NCBI GenBank assembly: GCA_003117195.1
Contig: BDSI01000007.1
Coordinates: 1,116,001 to 1,180,000, forward strand
Source of the DNA: Eudorina sp. 2006-703-Eu-15
Taxonomy: Eukaryota; Chlorophyta; Chlorophyceae; Chlamydomonadales; Volvocaceae
DNA: 64,000 nt
Direction of reading: 5' to 3'
Positions 22,901-33,900 of this stretch are shown here, piece by piece. The stretch's first letter is position 1; every line of letters starts with the position of its first letter. Both the position numbers and the translations under genes were made by a program. The notes under the pieces are model-generated. The model searched no databases. It was not told where the DNA came from and was given only the letters and a program-made list of their open reading frames with translations.

Positions 22901-25900
22901 CATTCCGCCCCGCCCCTTCCAGGCCGAGGGCCTGCTGGTGAGCGATGTGGTGGTGCTGATTGACCGGGAGCAGGGCGGGGAGGCCCACCTGGCCAAGAAC
23001 GGCCTGCAGCTGCACGCGGCCTTCAAGCTGTCCGCCATGCTAGATGTGCTCACCCGGCACCAGCTGGTCACGGAGGAGCTCGCCAACAAGGTGGGTGTGG
23101 GGGCCCAGCGCGGGGTGGTTTACGGTATCGCCTGGGAAACCCGAGGGGGTGGCGTGGGGCCGCTGCTATGGTAGTGGTGCTTTGCGGTTGCGGTTGGGTT
23201 TCCGATCTTGGGACCGCGGGTCTTTGCGAGAGTGTTAGTAATTTAACGGACCTCCACTTGCAACGGACTTGCACTTGCAAGTGGTGGGCCTGAGGCGCCT
23301 GAGACCGCGTGGAGCTGGATCTCCGGGCAGTCGGTGGTGTGCGCTCCCCTTGTGTGTTCACGGCGGATGGCTTGATCACTGTCCGCATGCCTCCCCCTCC
23401 CATCCCCTCTGGCAGCAGCGCAGTTTGAATACGTCCACCAATGTCCTACATCCCCCCTGCCCTCCCTGGCCCCCCTGCCCCCCTGACCCACCGACGTATC
23501 CCGGGGGCGCCCCGCTGCCGCCGCAGGTCCGGAAGTTCATCGCGGAGAACCAGACCTCCCTGCCAGCGGCCGCAGCCGCCGCGCCCACCCCGGCGGCGGC
23601 AACTGCTGCTGCCCCGGCGCCCGCCCCGGCGCCCGCGGCGCCCGCGCCCACGTACAAGCGGTGCGTGGAGCACCCCCGGGGGGTCCAGGCCCTCCCTCCC
23701 ACAAAGCATATGAAAAAAATAAAATATACATGTATAGAAAATCCAATTAGACGATCCAGGAAGGAGTTTTTGTGAGGGGGCCGCATCCAACCGATTTGCG
23801 ACCAGGCTGCCGACCAGGCACTCGTGTGCATCACATCGCATCACATCACACCGCATCGCCCCTCGCGGCCCGCCCGCCCGCATCACACCGCATCAGCCCT
23901 CGCGCCCCGCCCCCCGCCCCGCATCACACCGCATCGCCCTCGCGGCCCCGCCCCGCCCGCATCACACCGCATCAGCCCTCGCGGCCCCGCCCCGCCCCGC
24001 ATCACACCGCATCAGCCCTCGCGGCCCCGCCCCGCCCCGCATCACACCGCATCGCCCACTCCGTTTGTGGGGCCCCACAGATCCGCACTCAAACCTCTGG
24101 CCCATTCCCCGGGATCCGCACTCAAACCTCTGGTCTTAAAACCTTTTCAGGTTTGCTGCCTCATCTCGTGACCGGCCTGCCTGCCCGGCCGTCCGCGGTC
24201 GGTTTATTGCTTTCTTTCGCTCGGCGTGCTATCCGTACAGGCTGCCGTACGAGCAGCGCATCCCGCTGGCCAAGAACGCGATGGCCAAGCGCTGCCTGGA
24301 GGTGATGGTCCGCAAGCAGACCAACCTGAGCGTGGCCGCGGATGTGGACACGGCGGAGGAGATGCTGGAGCTGGCGGAGAAGGCGAGTGGGGCCGGCCGC
24401 CGCTTGCGGGGTGGGAGGGAGAGGGGAAGGGGTGTAGGCGAAACACCGGCCCAGAGCGTGGGAGGCCCGGAAAGCCACCCGCGGGGGGGGGCCTTCCGTG
24501 GCCTGCGGTACCCGGGACTCCATGCAACAGCTGGACGTTTGAAGCGCGGGAGTAGCCCCACTTCGGCAGTGAGCGCATGTGCGACAGCTGTTTATCGGGA
24601 GGGATCCTTGCAGAGGGGCTGACCCCTCTCCAGCAGCGGGCCCCGTCGGCGGGTGCGGGGGGGGGCCACAGATCACAATGACCTCAGCCGGAGGCGCTCT
24701 CTTCGGCCCTCTTTCGGGCGCATCGGGCAAGGTTTTGTCAGCCGCTGCCAAGGACGCCGTCTTCACGGCCCTTATAGAAGTCACTGCGCTGCTGCGCTCG
24801 TACTGCTGTCGTACTACAGGTTGGGCCGTACATCTGTGTGTTCAAGACCCACGTGGACATCTTTGACAAGTGGGACGACACCATCGCGGCCAAGCTCACG
24901 GTGGGGGCCTGTGTGGGTGTGACTGGGTGTTTCTGAGGCGGGCAGAACAGGAGTGCGTGACATGCAAACGGCCGAGTGGCGCCCCATAATTTGCCCGTAT
25001 GCGTATATATTATACCCATTGCCCGACCCATAAATAAATAAAAGGCTGTGACTGTGACTGTGTCTGTGTCACGCATATGCACGGGGGGCGACGGATGGAG
25101 GTGGGAGGTGTGCTAAGTGTCTGGCGGGGATGCAGGTGGGTCGGTCGCAGGAAGGAGGGGAGTGAGGATTCAGGGGGGGCGCTAAGGCCGAGGGGTAGTT
25201 GAACAGTGAGGGCGGCCAGGCCGGGGGAAGAATGACCCATGGGTCCAAGGTGGCTCGTTTTACGAGCGGAGGCACAAGCTGTGGTCAGGTGTTACCTTCG
25301 AAGGAGGTTGTGAGAGCCGGGGGCTTTGTGAGAGCCGGGGGCTGAGAAGCCGCACCCAGCGCCTGAGAAGCCCGCAGACTTATTTGGAAGCTGTCTAAGC
25401 CCTCGTTCAACGCCCTCTGCCTGTGTGCCCCCCTGCCTTTATGTCTCGTCCCCCTCCCTATCCCTGTCCCCACCGCGACACCCGGCCGTACGCGCTCTTC
25501 CTCCTGTGCTGCCTGTTGTACGGCATGACGGCATGGTGTACGGCGTCGTGCGACACCGCCGCAGGAGATTGCCAACAAGCACGGTATGTCGGTTGGCGGG
25601 GGGGCCGGTTCGCGGGGGCCGGGCGAAAATGACTTTTTCGTTGTGCGATGTCCCGTTGGTAGGGGTGTTGTTAGGCAGGCAGAACAGGGGTGCGTGACAT
25701 GCGGGGTGGTCCTACCACCATGTCCCGGTGGTAGGGTGTGGGCGGGGGCGGGTCCGCCTAACGGCGCTTACCACAGCTGGGCATGGCTGCAGCGCCCCGC
25801 CTTCCTGCCCCGCCTTCCTGCCCACCCCTTCCTGCCCACCCCTTCCTGCCAGCCTACCTGCCTCCCTCCCCGGCGACGCCCGCTCCCTCTTCCCTCTTCC

Positions 25901-26493
25901 CTAGCCCTCCGCCGACCTGCGCCACGGCCGTCCTCAGTCCCCTCGCCTCCCTGTCTGCGGTCAGCTCCTCCTCGGCTCCGCTCGCTTCCCTGACCCTCCG
26001 CCCGCTACACGCTACACGCGCACTCACGCTCGCCCCACAGACTTTTTGGTCTTCGAGGACCGCAAGTTCGCGGACATCGGTAACACGGTGGTGTCCCAGT
26101 ACGGGGGCGGTATCTACAAGATCGCGGACTGGTCGCACATCACCAACGCGCACCTGGTGCCGGGGCCGGGCATCATCGATGGGCTCAAGACGGTGGGCCT
26201 GCCCAAGGGGCGGGGCCTGCTGCTGCTCGCGGGTGGGTGGGTGGGTGGGTGGGATGGCGGTGGGACGGGGAGGGCAGGGGGACTGGGAGTGAGCCCTTCC
26301 GGGTGCCGGCACTCCCCGGCGGCCAGCGCCCGCTTGTCACCCGCGGGTCACACCCCTTTCTGCCACTTCCCTTTCTGCCACTTCTCTTTCTGCGTCCGCA
26401 CCCTGCCACTGACCTTGACCCCCGAGGCAGCTCGCTCTCACACTCTCACACACACACTCTCGGGCGGGCGGGTTGCAATTCTAAACACACACT

Positions 26494-26527
<34 letters not shown>

Positions 26528-27429
26528 CTCTCTCACTCTCTGTCACACACACTCTCTCACACACACTCTCTCACACACACTCTCTCACACACACTCTCTT
26601 CCTCTCCCCGCGACCTCTGCGTATTCCGTTGATCTGCCCCCCCCTATCACATCACCTCAGAGATGAGCAGCAAGGGCACTCTGGCCCGGGGGGAGTACAC
26701 GGAGGCGGTGGCGGCGGCCGCTGAGCAGCACTCGGACTTCGTGATGGGCTTCATCTCCATCAACCCGGCCGCCTGGAAGAACGGGCCGGGATCGCCAGGT
26801 CGTGTGGATGTGTGTGGGGCGCGGGAACCCTAGGGTGGGGCAGGCAGGCAAAGCAGGCAGAGCAGAGCGGAAGTGCGTGACGTGCAGGGGGGGGGGCCAC
26901 AACAGTGTTCATAGCAGTGCCCAACAATGTACCGTATGTGAAGATATGGATATGTGTGCTTAGGTAAGAGACCCGCCGGTATGTGTGTATGTGTGTGGGA
27001 AAGGGCCCATGCTCCGCAGGGTACATGTCAACACAGCACCACGGACGTGATCCGCAGATCCAGGGGGGGACCAGGGACCTCGGACCTGCTCGGAGGAGAG
27101 TCCCCTCCCACAGCACCCGATCCCTCCGCACAGCACCCGATCCGTCGCTGCCTGCCCACCCTGCCGCCGCCCCTCCCCTCGCGGCATCCACACCCGCATC
27201 CGCACACCCACCCACACCCGCAGGTCTGCTGCACATGACCCCGGGTGTGCAGCTGGCTGCCGGCGGCGACGCGCTGGGCCAGCAGTACAACACGCCCCTG
27301 GACGCGGTGGCCACCCGGGGCAGCGATGTCATCATCGTGGGGCGGGGGGTCATCAAGGCCGCTGACCCCGCCGCCGCAGCCAAGCAGTACCGCGATGCGG
27401 GCTGGGAGGCCTACAAGGCGGCCCTGTAG
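19927..27429 (+). CDS. UMPS: UMP synthase: orotate phosphoribosyltransferase-OMP decarboxylase
   Basis: Catalyses the last two steps of de novo UMP synthesis: orotate + PRPP to OMP, then OMP to UMP. Thirteen exons agree in phase: 19927-20010, 20121-20180, 20339-20437, 21331-21462, 22030-22155, 22923-23090, 23527-23660, 24241-24382, 24820-24900, 25565-25583, 26041-26232, 26661-26798 and 27224-27429, giving 526 aa. The OPRT half shows [18 protein letters not shown], the catalytic loop [12 protein letters not shown] (split by intron 4) and the PRPP motif [13 protein letters not shown] (about 146-158). An Ala/Pro linker (about 235-265) joins it to the decarboxylase, which has [18 protein letters not shown] (Asp355, Lys357, Asp360), LAEMSSKG and the phosphate-binding [13 protein letters not shown]. 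Residues 1-28 ([20 protein letters not shown]...) look like an organelle presequence. Intron 8 (24383-24819) begins with GC (AAG|gcgagt); frame and homology demand it. Confidence 0.96.
20587..20638 (+). repeat. 20-bp tandem repeat, about 2.6 copies
   Basis: The unit is GTCCCCGAATGATCTGGATA, in UMPS intron 3. Confidence 0.8.
21493..21541 (+). repeat. Intron-end repeat, sense copy at 5' end of UMPS intron 4
   Basis: AATCGGACATTGGTTGACAC, then TCTCAAGCTGCGCTGGTGCC, then AGAGCGATGG, starting 30 bp after the GT donor at 21463. A second partial copy (AATCGGACATTGGCAGATG) follows at about 21569. Confidence 0.85.
21943..21987 (-). repeat. Intron-end repeat, antisense copy at 3' end of UMPS intron 4
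   Basis: CAGCAGCGCAGTTTGAACAT, then GTCTACCAATGTCCTATACC, ending about 44 bp before the acceptor. It is the inverted partner of the copy at 21493. Confidence 0.88.
22184..22233 (+). repeat. Intron-end repeat, sense copy at 5' end of UMPS intron 5
   Basis: GGGTACAGGAAATTGGTGGA, then CGTATCCAAACTGCGCTGCT, then GCCAGAGC, 28 bp after the GT donor. Confidence 0.88.
22333..22386 (+). repeat. Intron-end repeat, internal extra sense copy
   Basis: TTTGGGAAATTGGTAGGCGT, then GTTCATACTGCG, then a 6-bp insertion and CTGCGCTGCTGCCAGAGCG, in UMPS intron 5 about 177 bp from the donor. Confidence 0.8.
22880..22899 (-). repeat. Intron-end repeat, short antisense remnant at 3' end of UMPS intron 5
   Basis: CACCATTTTCCTATACCCCT pairs in reverse complement with GGGTACAGGAAATTGGTGG at 22184, and ends 23 bp before the acceptor. 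Only the outer half is left. Confidence 0.6.
23410..23456 (-). repeat. Intron-end repeat, antisense copy at 3' end of UMPS intron 6
   Basis: CTGGCAGCAGCGCAGTTTGA, then ATACGTCCACCAATGTCCTA, then CATCCCCC, about 70 bp before the acceptor. No sense partner is seen at the 5' end of this intron. Confidence 0.85.
23838..24058 (+). repeat. About 40-bp GC-rich tandem repeat, around six copies
   Basis: The core GCATCACACCGCATC is followed by AGCCCTCGCGGCCCCGCC, repeated in UMPS intron 7. Confidence 0.8.
24931..25010 (+). repeat. Dispersed element AGGCGGGCAGAACAGG, copy 1
   Basis: CTGAGGCGGGCAGAACAGGA, then GTGCGTGACATGC, and further on GGCGCCCCATAATTTGCCCG. In UMPS intron 9. Related copies lie at 25671, 26838, 38173 and (inverted) 41599. 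Confidence 0.75.
25671..25712 (+). repeat. Dispersed element AGGCGGGCAGAACAGG, 5' half
   Basis: TTAGGCAGGCAGAACAGGGG, then TGCGTGACATGCGGGG, in UMPS intron 10. Confidence 0.7.
26440..26600 (+). repeat. (CA)n/(CTCTCACACA)n low-complexity tract
   Basis: It lies in UMPS intron 11 and includes the second intronic motif GGCGGGCGGGTTGCAATTCT followed by AAACACACAC at about 26460-26489. Confidence 0.85.
26838..26888 (+). repeat. Dispersed element AGGCGGGCAGAACAGG, degenerate copy
   Basis: GGGCAGGCAGGCAAAGCAGG, then CAGAGCAGAGCGGAAGTGCG, then TGACGTGC, in UMPS intron 12. Confidence 0.55.
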
Positions 27430-28470
27430 GTAGCACACACCACTTGCCGGGCAGCCCAGGAGGGATCTGGATGTGGATCCAGGACGGTTGTCGCCTGAGG
27501 AAGGGGAGGGGGATCCTCCGGGGTTCCTGATGCCCCGGCGGCGGCGGCGAGTAGGGGGCGGCGGCGGGTAGGGGGCGGTGTCGGCAGCGGCTGAGGTGGA
27601 GGATCGAGGAGGCGCTTTGGGCGCACGGGGCAATTGTAGACCCAAAGCACGGTTCACGTTTCCGGGGGGGGGGTGTCCGGGGCGCTCTAGGGAGGGTAGC
27701 GGGGCTGGTAGTCCGGACCTATGTGGAGGACGAGGCAGCTTGCGGAACACGAGGTGTGGGTCTGGGGTTTCAGGGACGATAATCGGCGGCGGCGGGCGGC
27801 GTACGAAGACACTCCGGATGTACTTCCAACGGTACGATTATTGTACAGCGGGTCGATGTACGGGCCAAGACGCATGAGGCATGATGCGACGCGAAACAAG
27901 GTGTACGGCTGTACGGCACCGTGTGTGAGGCGACGCGCGCGAGCGCGCTCGGGCCGGGAGGGTGACCTGGCTGGGGCGGTGTGCAGCGGCCACTCTCTCT
28001 CTCCCTCACTCTCTTTCGCTGTGTGTGTATAGTCGTACGGGGCACGGAGGACGAGTGCGCGCGAGTGGCGTCCCCCGGAGAGGGCCCTTCAGGGAGACCA
28101 TCACTAGGGGGCGGGGGGGCCGTCCTTTTGTGGGGGCGGATGGGGTCGTTGTGATGGTGGGAGCGGGGGAGAGAGGGCGGAGAGGCAGGTGGAGGTGTTT
28201 GGGGGAGGGATCGGGACGTCGGAGCACGTCGCAATCGCGGTTGCTGCCTGGTACTGGATGAGAGCTCGAGTGCGTGTGCGGTGCGGTGAGAGGAGAGGAT
28301 AGGGGAGGGGAGTGAGTGCTACGCACCTGTCAGGGGGGCACCCAAAGGACCGAGCACATGCCCCATCCTTTTGCGCACATTCGCACCTACATGGGGCGTC
28401 TACCCTCACCCCCTCACCTGCGAAGCTATCTGGGCCGCTTGCATCGCCCGGTCGGAGCGAAGGGTCCGCT

Positions 28471-28475
28471 TGTAA
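28471..28475 (+). terminator. Putative TGTAA polyadenylation signal of UMPS
   Basis: First TGTAA noticed after the stop codon, about 1.04 kb downstream; a second lies at 28514. Confidence 0.4.
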
Positions 28476-28944
28476 CGACTGCATCATACACCGCGGGTCC
28501 CTTTGGGGCCCGCTGTAACGTTCGTTCATTCATTCATTCATTCTTTGATCGCCAGACTCAATCGGAAATACGGTGATACACCCATGGCGATTGCTTGCAA
28601 CGTTGACCCCAACGGCAACGTGCACACTTCCCCACTTCCACCACCGCGCATTGCCAAGGGTGCTGGCGCTGTTGCGCCCCGCTGCAAAAGGAAAAATGAC
28701 GACGGACTCGATCGGTGAAGGGTTGGACCGTCACGGCTGTGCATCAATCAAATTAAATTAAATCAAACCCTGACACCCGGACACACGTGGCCCTCACGGG
28801 TGCGGAACCTAGGCAGGTGACAGGCGGGCCCTGCGTGCCGTCCCGCCCCATCCCTCGAAGCACGCAATGTCACGGGACCGTCGGACTTGGCGGTCATGAC
28901 GCTGGCCCCCGAGGCACAAGGAGCCGCAGCCGCCACCGTCCGAG

Positions 28945-28947
<3 letters not shown>

Positions 28948-28981
<34 letters not shown>
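28948..28981 (+). repeat. (TG)n microsatellite
   Basis: About 17 uninterrupted TG units. Confidence 0.9.
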
Positions 28982-28983
<2 letters not shown>

Positions 28984-29369
28984 CAAAGAGAAAAGCTGAG
29001 CCGCGAAAAAACAGACCCGTGTCCAGTAATGCAACCGACGACTGAGACCGAGACCAGAGTTACCAATATGCCAGGGTGAAGTATGTCGACCATAAGTAGT
29101 CCCAAGGTGGTGTAGTCCGTGATGCCGTGGCGCCCCGTATCGTTGTCGAGCGCCGGTGGGCGCCGTTACGCCAGCAGAAGTAGCGGCTATGACGCCGTAG
29201 GCTAATGCAGTCGAAACTCAACTACCTAAACTACCTACTGATCCTAAGGTGCAGCAAAAACAAGGGCGTATGCGTCAACAGCGCGTGCGATGCCGACAGC
29301 AAGCAAGTGCCCGGCACAACCGTCCCAGCCCGTGCAGAAGGAAAAAGATACTGACCTGAATGCAGAAAC

Positions 29370-29370
<1 letters not shown>

Positions 29371-29447
<77 letters not shown>
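29371..29447 (+). repeat. (GT)n microsatellite
   Basis: About 38 uninterrupted GT units. Confidence 0.95.
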
Positions 29448-29449
<2 letters not shown>

Positions 29450-29956
29450 AAATAAACCGAGAGACACGACTTGCGAGGACCCTAATTGCGCACGCGGACG
29501 AGTGAGGCCGTTGGCTGCGCATTGCCGACAGGCCGGGGACGTGTATATAGAAAAGAGGGGCGACATGCGATAAAGCAGAAGCAAAGACATTGTGTCCCCG
29601 TAATGGATAGTCGCGGCTGTGCGGGCGGCTTACGCGGGGCGGCGACGGACATGCAAGGGACAGCAGGACCCGACCCAGCCCGAGGTCAAACCGGTTGCTG
29701 GAGATGCAGCTGGGGAGGAACGTCGAGATTATGGTGCCAGCGTCCGGGCTCCAAGGCGTGTGTGCGCGCCGCGCCGCCTCGGCGATGGGCGTGCGCAAAC
29801 AAGGATGCAACAGCAGACCCACGATCAAAGCAGCGAAAGGACAGCAAACGCGAACCCGAAAGCTACAATACCCACCTAACCGGATTCGGAAGGCCAGCGG
29901 TAGGGTAGTCGCCGGCATTGCACATGTAGGGGGGCAAGGCAGAGAGGACGTGATGG

Positions 29957-30238
<282 letters not shown>

Positions 30239-30901
30239 CGTTACATATCTGCCGGGCCGACACTGGCCGGGGGCGCTAACCCGCCCCATACGGGAGACCG
30301 CCGAAGCACTTTCCCCCGGATACGGGGAAAGGGGCGTAAGGGGCCTCTGTCCCCTCGCTCTCAACCTAGGGCGCGTGCCCGATCCCGAGGATCGGTGACC
30401 GCTGTGCCCCTCAAGGGAGTGGGCGAAGGCCCATCCCGGGCGGTCTGCGCCTCGCAGTCCGCTGTTCAACCTCCTCAAGTCCTTGCAGCACCCAGGGCGC
30501 GTTTCGGAGGCGCGCCCCTGCTTGGTGCGGTAAAACTAGCCTGGTCCCGCGTCCCAACCTAATCGTAATAGCTAGGGTTGCACCCTCCGGCAGGCCTGCC
30601 TGCCCAGCTGAGCCAGAGCGAGGCGGCTCGCACGCGTCAGGCCTTGCTGGGTCCGGGTATGCAGTCGGGTGCTCCATGATGGGGCTATGGTTTGCACAAG
30701 GCAGCACATCACCACGCAAGCTTCCCTGTCGTACACCCCTTCCCGTCGCAAGCGGCCCTCGCCTACACGTCCCGCTCGCTGCCAACTCCCACTGGTCTGG
30801 CCCGACCCTCCTCGGGCACCCACGGGTCCCCATCGTGCCCGGAAGTGGGCTTCCCTAGTCCCAATCCCTACCCCCTAGCGTCTCGCGCTGCTATCTATCC
30901 A

Positions 30902-33900
30902 TCACGAGTCTACGTCTACTGGCTGCACGCAGCGGATCCGGCCGTCCACCACCGATAGGATTGGGTGGTCCGGTCCCACCCCCTCCCATCCCCGTCGCGG
31001 TCGGCCCAGTTCTGCGAAACTGGCCACCCGCTGCCAGAACTCCATGACTGCGCGCGCCTTAGCTACATCAACCGGCGACGGGGCAGCCGGCGCCCCCGGC
31101 ACGGGCTGTGCGCCGCCGTGGAGGGTCGCTGCACGTAACCCCACCCTCGCCCGCTCCATGGCCGTCAGCGCCGCTAGGGCAACGATGTCCCAAACCCCTT
31201 GCTGTACCCCCTGTGGCGGCTCAGCCAGCCACACGTTGGCTCGGGTGATGGGGCCCGGAACGTGTACCCCGATCTGCTGTATCACTGCCTGAGCGACCGG
31301 GCATGCCCAGAAATGGTGTGCCCGTGGTGAACACGGGTGGGGCCCCGCACCGCCGTACTCGCCACACCCGCACGCCTCGGGGTGGGCGTTGTGGAGGTGG
31401 CTGTTGCCAGGCAGCGGGACCCCGTCAACCGCCAGGCGCCACAGTGTTTCTTTGTGCTCTCGTTCCCACTTGATGGCCCAAAGCCGCTGTAGAGTGGCAG
31501 GCATGCTGAATGCCGGGGGCCCAGCCACTCCGTCTGTCTCAAGCTGTCCCCTGGCCTCCTGCTCGTATTCCGCATGCTGTCGTGCCCGTGCGGCCGCCAC
31601 CTCCTGCATCTGCAGCTGTGTCGCCAGCCGGACCGTCAGGCCACTAAGCTTGACCGTCAGCGAGTTGGCTAGCCTCCACCCCATCCGGTCCACAAGCCGC
31701 CGACGGGTCTCTTCCTCAGACTCCAGGTCCCCCGCCCGCTCGGGATGGTCCAGCACCGCTGCTGCAGCTCCCCGCCACTCGTCGCTGATGTCGGCGAGTA
31801 GACAGTGGATGGCCGTCAGGGTCGGCCTCCGCCTTAAGGTCATGGACCCCTGTGGACCCAGGTGGTCGCGGACCCACGCGTCCCATCCAGCACCGGCTGC
31901 GGGTGCCTCGCCGGCTGCACGCGCGACCCGCACTGCGTCCCCAACTGTGCGAAGCTTCCCGCATGCTGCCAGGCGTGTGTGCCGCCTCTCCAGGCCGGGC
32001 CACGCTGGCGGGTCCGCGGTGTCCCGCGTCTCCACCGGCGTGAAGTCCGGGTCCGTGTCGCCTGTGCGGTCCTCCATGCCATCGTCCGCTGCCCCCGGAG
32101 TGGTGTTAGGTAGGAGTGGGTTCCCCCACAAGGGGATGTTGAAGCACCAGACGCCGGCCGCCGGGAGTGGGGATGAGTCCACATCTTGCACCGGCGGGAG
32201 GCGGCTGAGGGCCCCCATGATTCTGCGGATGTCCTGCGGCAGCGATGCCAATCCAGGCAGCGTGTCCGCGCTGTCTGGTGGGCCTGCCGTCAGTACTGAG
32301 CTGGGGCTAAGATTCGGGTGGTGGTGCCGAAGGTAGGTGGCCGTCACCTGCGCCCACGGGTGGCCGCGCACCCCTGGCGGTTGGCCCACCGACCGGGCCA
32401 GGCGTGTCGCCCACACAGCCTCCCGCGCGTAGCAGTGGGCTTTGAGTGGCAAGAGTCCGAAACCGCCCGTGGCCGGGTGGCCATAGAGCAGCTGTCGGGG
32501 GACGCCCGTTAGGCGTTGGCAAGGCGTCACCGGGCTGACCCGCCGGTCCCCGACGGCCGCGGCCCAGCTCTCCAGTTGTTCCTCCTCGCCTTGTGTGGGG
32601 AGGCCGCCATGTTCCCAGTGGTACGTATCCAGTTGGAGTGCGTAGGCAGAAGCCCCCGCACAGCGACCGAATACAGTCAGCGGCGGTCTGGTGAGGCGGT
32701 CCATGCGTTGTCGGGCTGTCAAGAGGGACTGCTGCCGGGTGGGGGCAAGGAGGGCTGGAGAGTTCGAGAATCGGATACCGAGAGCGGTGGCTGCCGAGAC
32801 CTGTCGGAGCCCTGCAATCGTGGCGGCGTTCGGTCCCGGTGCCGGTGGTTGCGGCTGCTCGGATCCAATCTTCAGGAGTTCCACCTTGTCTCGGTTCAAC
32901 CGTTGCCCAGCTGCTTGCGCGAAGGTTTGCATGGCCTCAAGAAACGCCGGGACAGTCGCCTCCCCTTCCAGAAGGACCTGGCCGTCGTCTGCGAACTGAA
33001 CCGCTGTCATGCGGTCCTCGTCTGCGGGACTCATTCGGATCCCGATGTTGTTCCGCTGCAGCCATGACAGAAGGGCTTGCGCTACAAAGAGATACAGCAG
33101 GGGGGCCAAGGGGCATCCCTGCCGTACGCCCGCCGCCATGTGGACCGGGTGGGAGAGCCGGCCTCCCACCAGTGCCTGCGCCCGTGTGTCCGACAGGAGA
33201 GTCGAGACCCACTTGCGCAGGTTTTCAGATGCGCCCAGTTCCCGCATCGCAGCCTCCAAAAAGTCGCGGTGGACGGTGTCGTATGCTTTGGCGAAGTCCA
33301 GGAAGGCGACGATGGCTGCGCGCCCTTGCCGGCGGAGGAGATGGGGGAGGTGGCGGAGGGTGAAGATATTGTAGCCAATCAGGCGGCCCGGCAGGAAGGC
33401 CGTCTGCTCGGCGGAGATGGCGGTGTTGAGGGCGGGCCCCAGGCGCGCTGCCAGTATTTTGGCGAGGGTGCGGTAGTCGGTGTTGAGAAGGGTGATAGGG
33501 CGGTAGTTTCCCGGCTGCGTGGGGTCGCCTTTTTTGAACAGTACCTTGATAATGCCGTCTGTGAACCTTGCCGGCATGCAGCCAGTCCTACCGATGGCTG
33601 TGTATACAGCGGCCATCAGGGGAGCGCACTGCCTGCTGAAGGCCTTGTATAGCTCAACGGGCAGTCCATCCCATCCTGGTGCCTTGCCCCGTGGCGTGGC
33701 CTTGAGGGCCGCCAGTACCTCCTCGGTGGCGACCTCAGGATGGCCGACGGTGTCCCCCGGGTCCTCCGGTAGGCGTAGGGGGTGGGCCTGTAGGGCCTCC
33801 AGGACCTGCGCCTGTGCTTGCTGCTTCACTGCCGTCGGCAGCTCGGCCTCTGATGGCAGGGCGCTGACGTCCCGCCAATAGTCTGCAATGATTTGGGCCA

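Larger units (their letters stand above)
27430..29956. other. UMPS 3' UTR and intergenic sequence with (TG)n tracts
   Basis: No gene was recognised. TGTAA occurs at 28471 and 28514. The tracts at 28948-28981 and 29371-29447 are pure (TG)n. The sequence TTATCAAAGAGAAAAGCTG right after the first tract resembles, inverted, the piece next to the LINE fragment at 42600 (CAGCTTTTCTCCTTGATAAC), so this edge may also be retroelement-derived. Confidence 0.5.
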
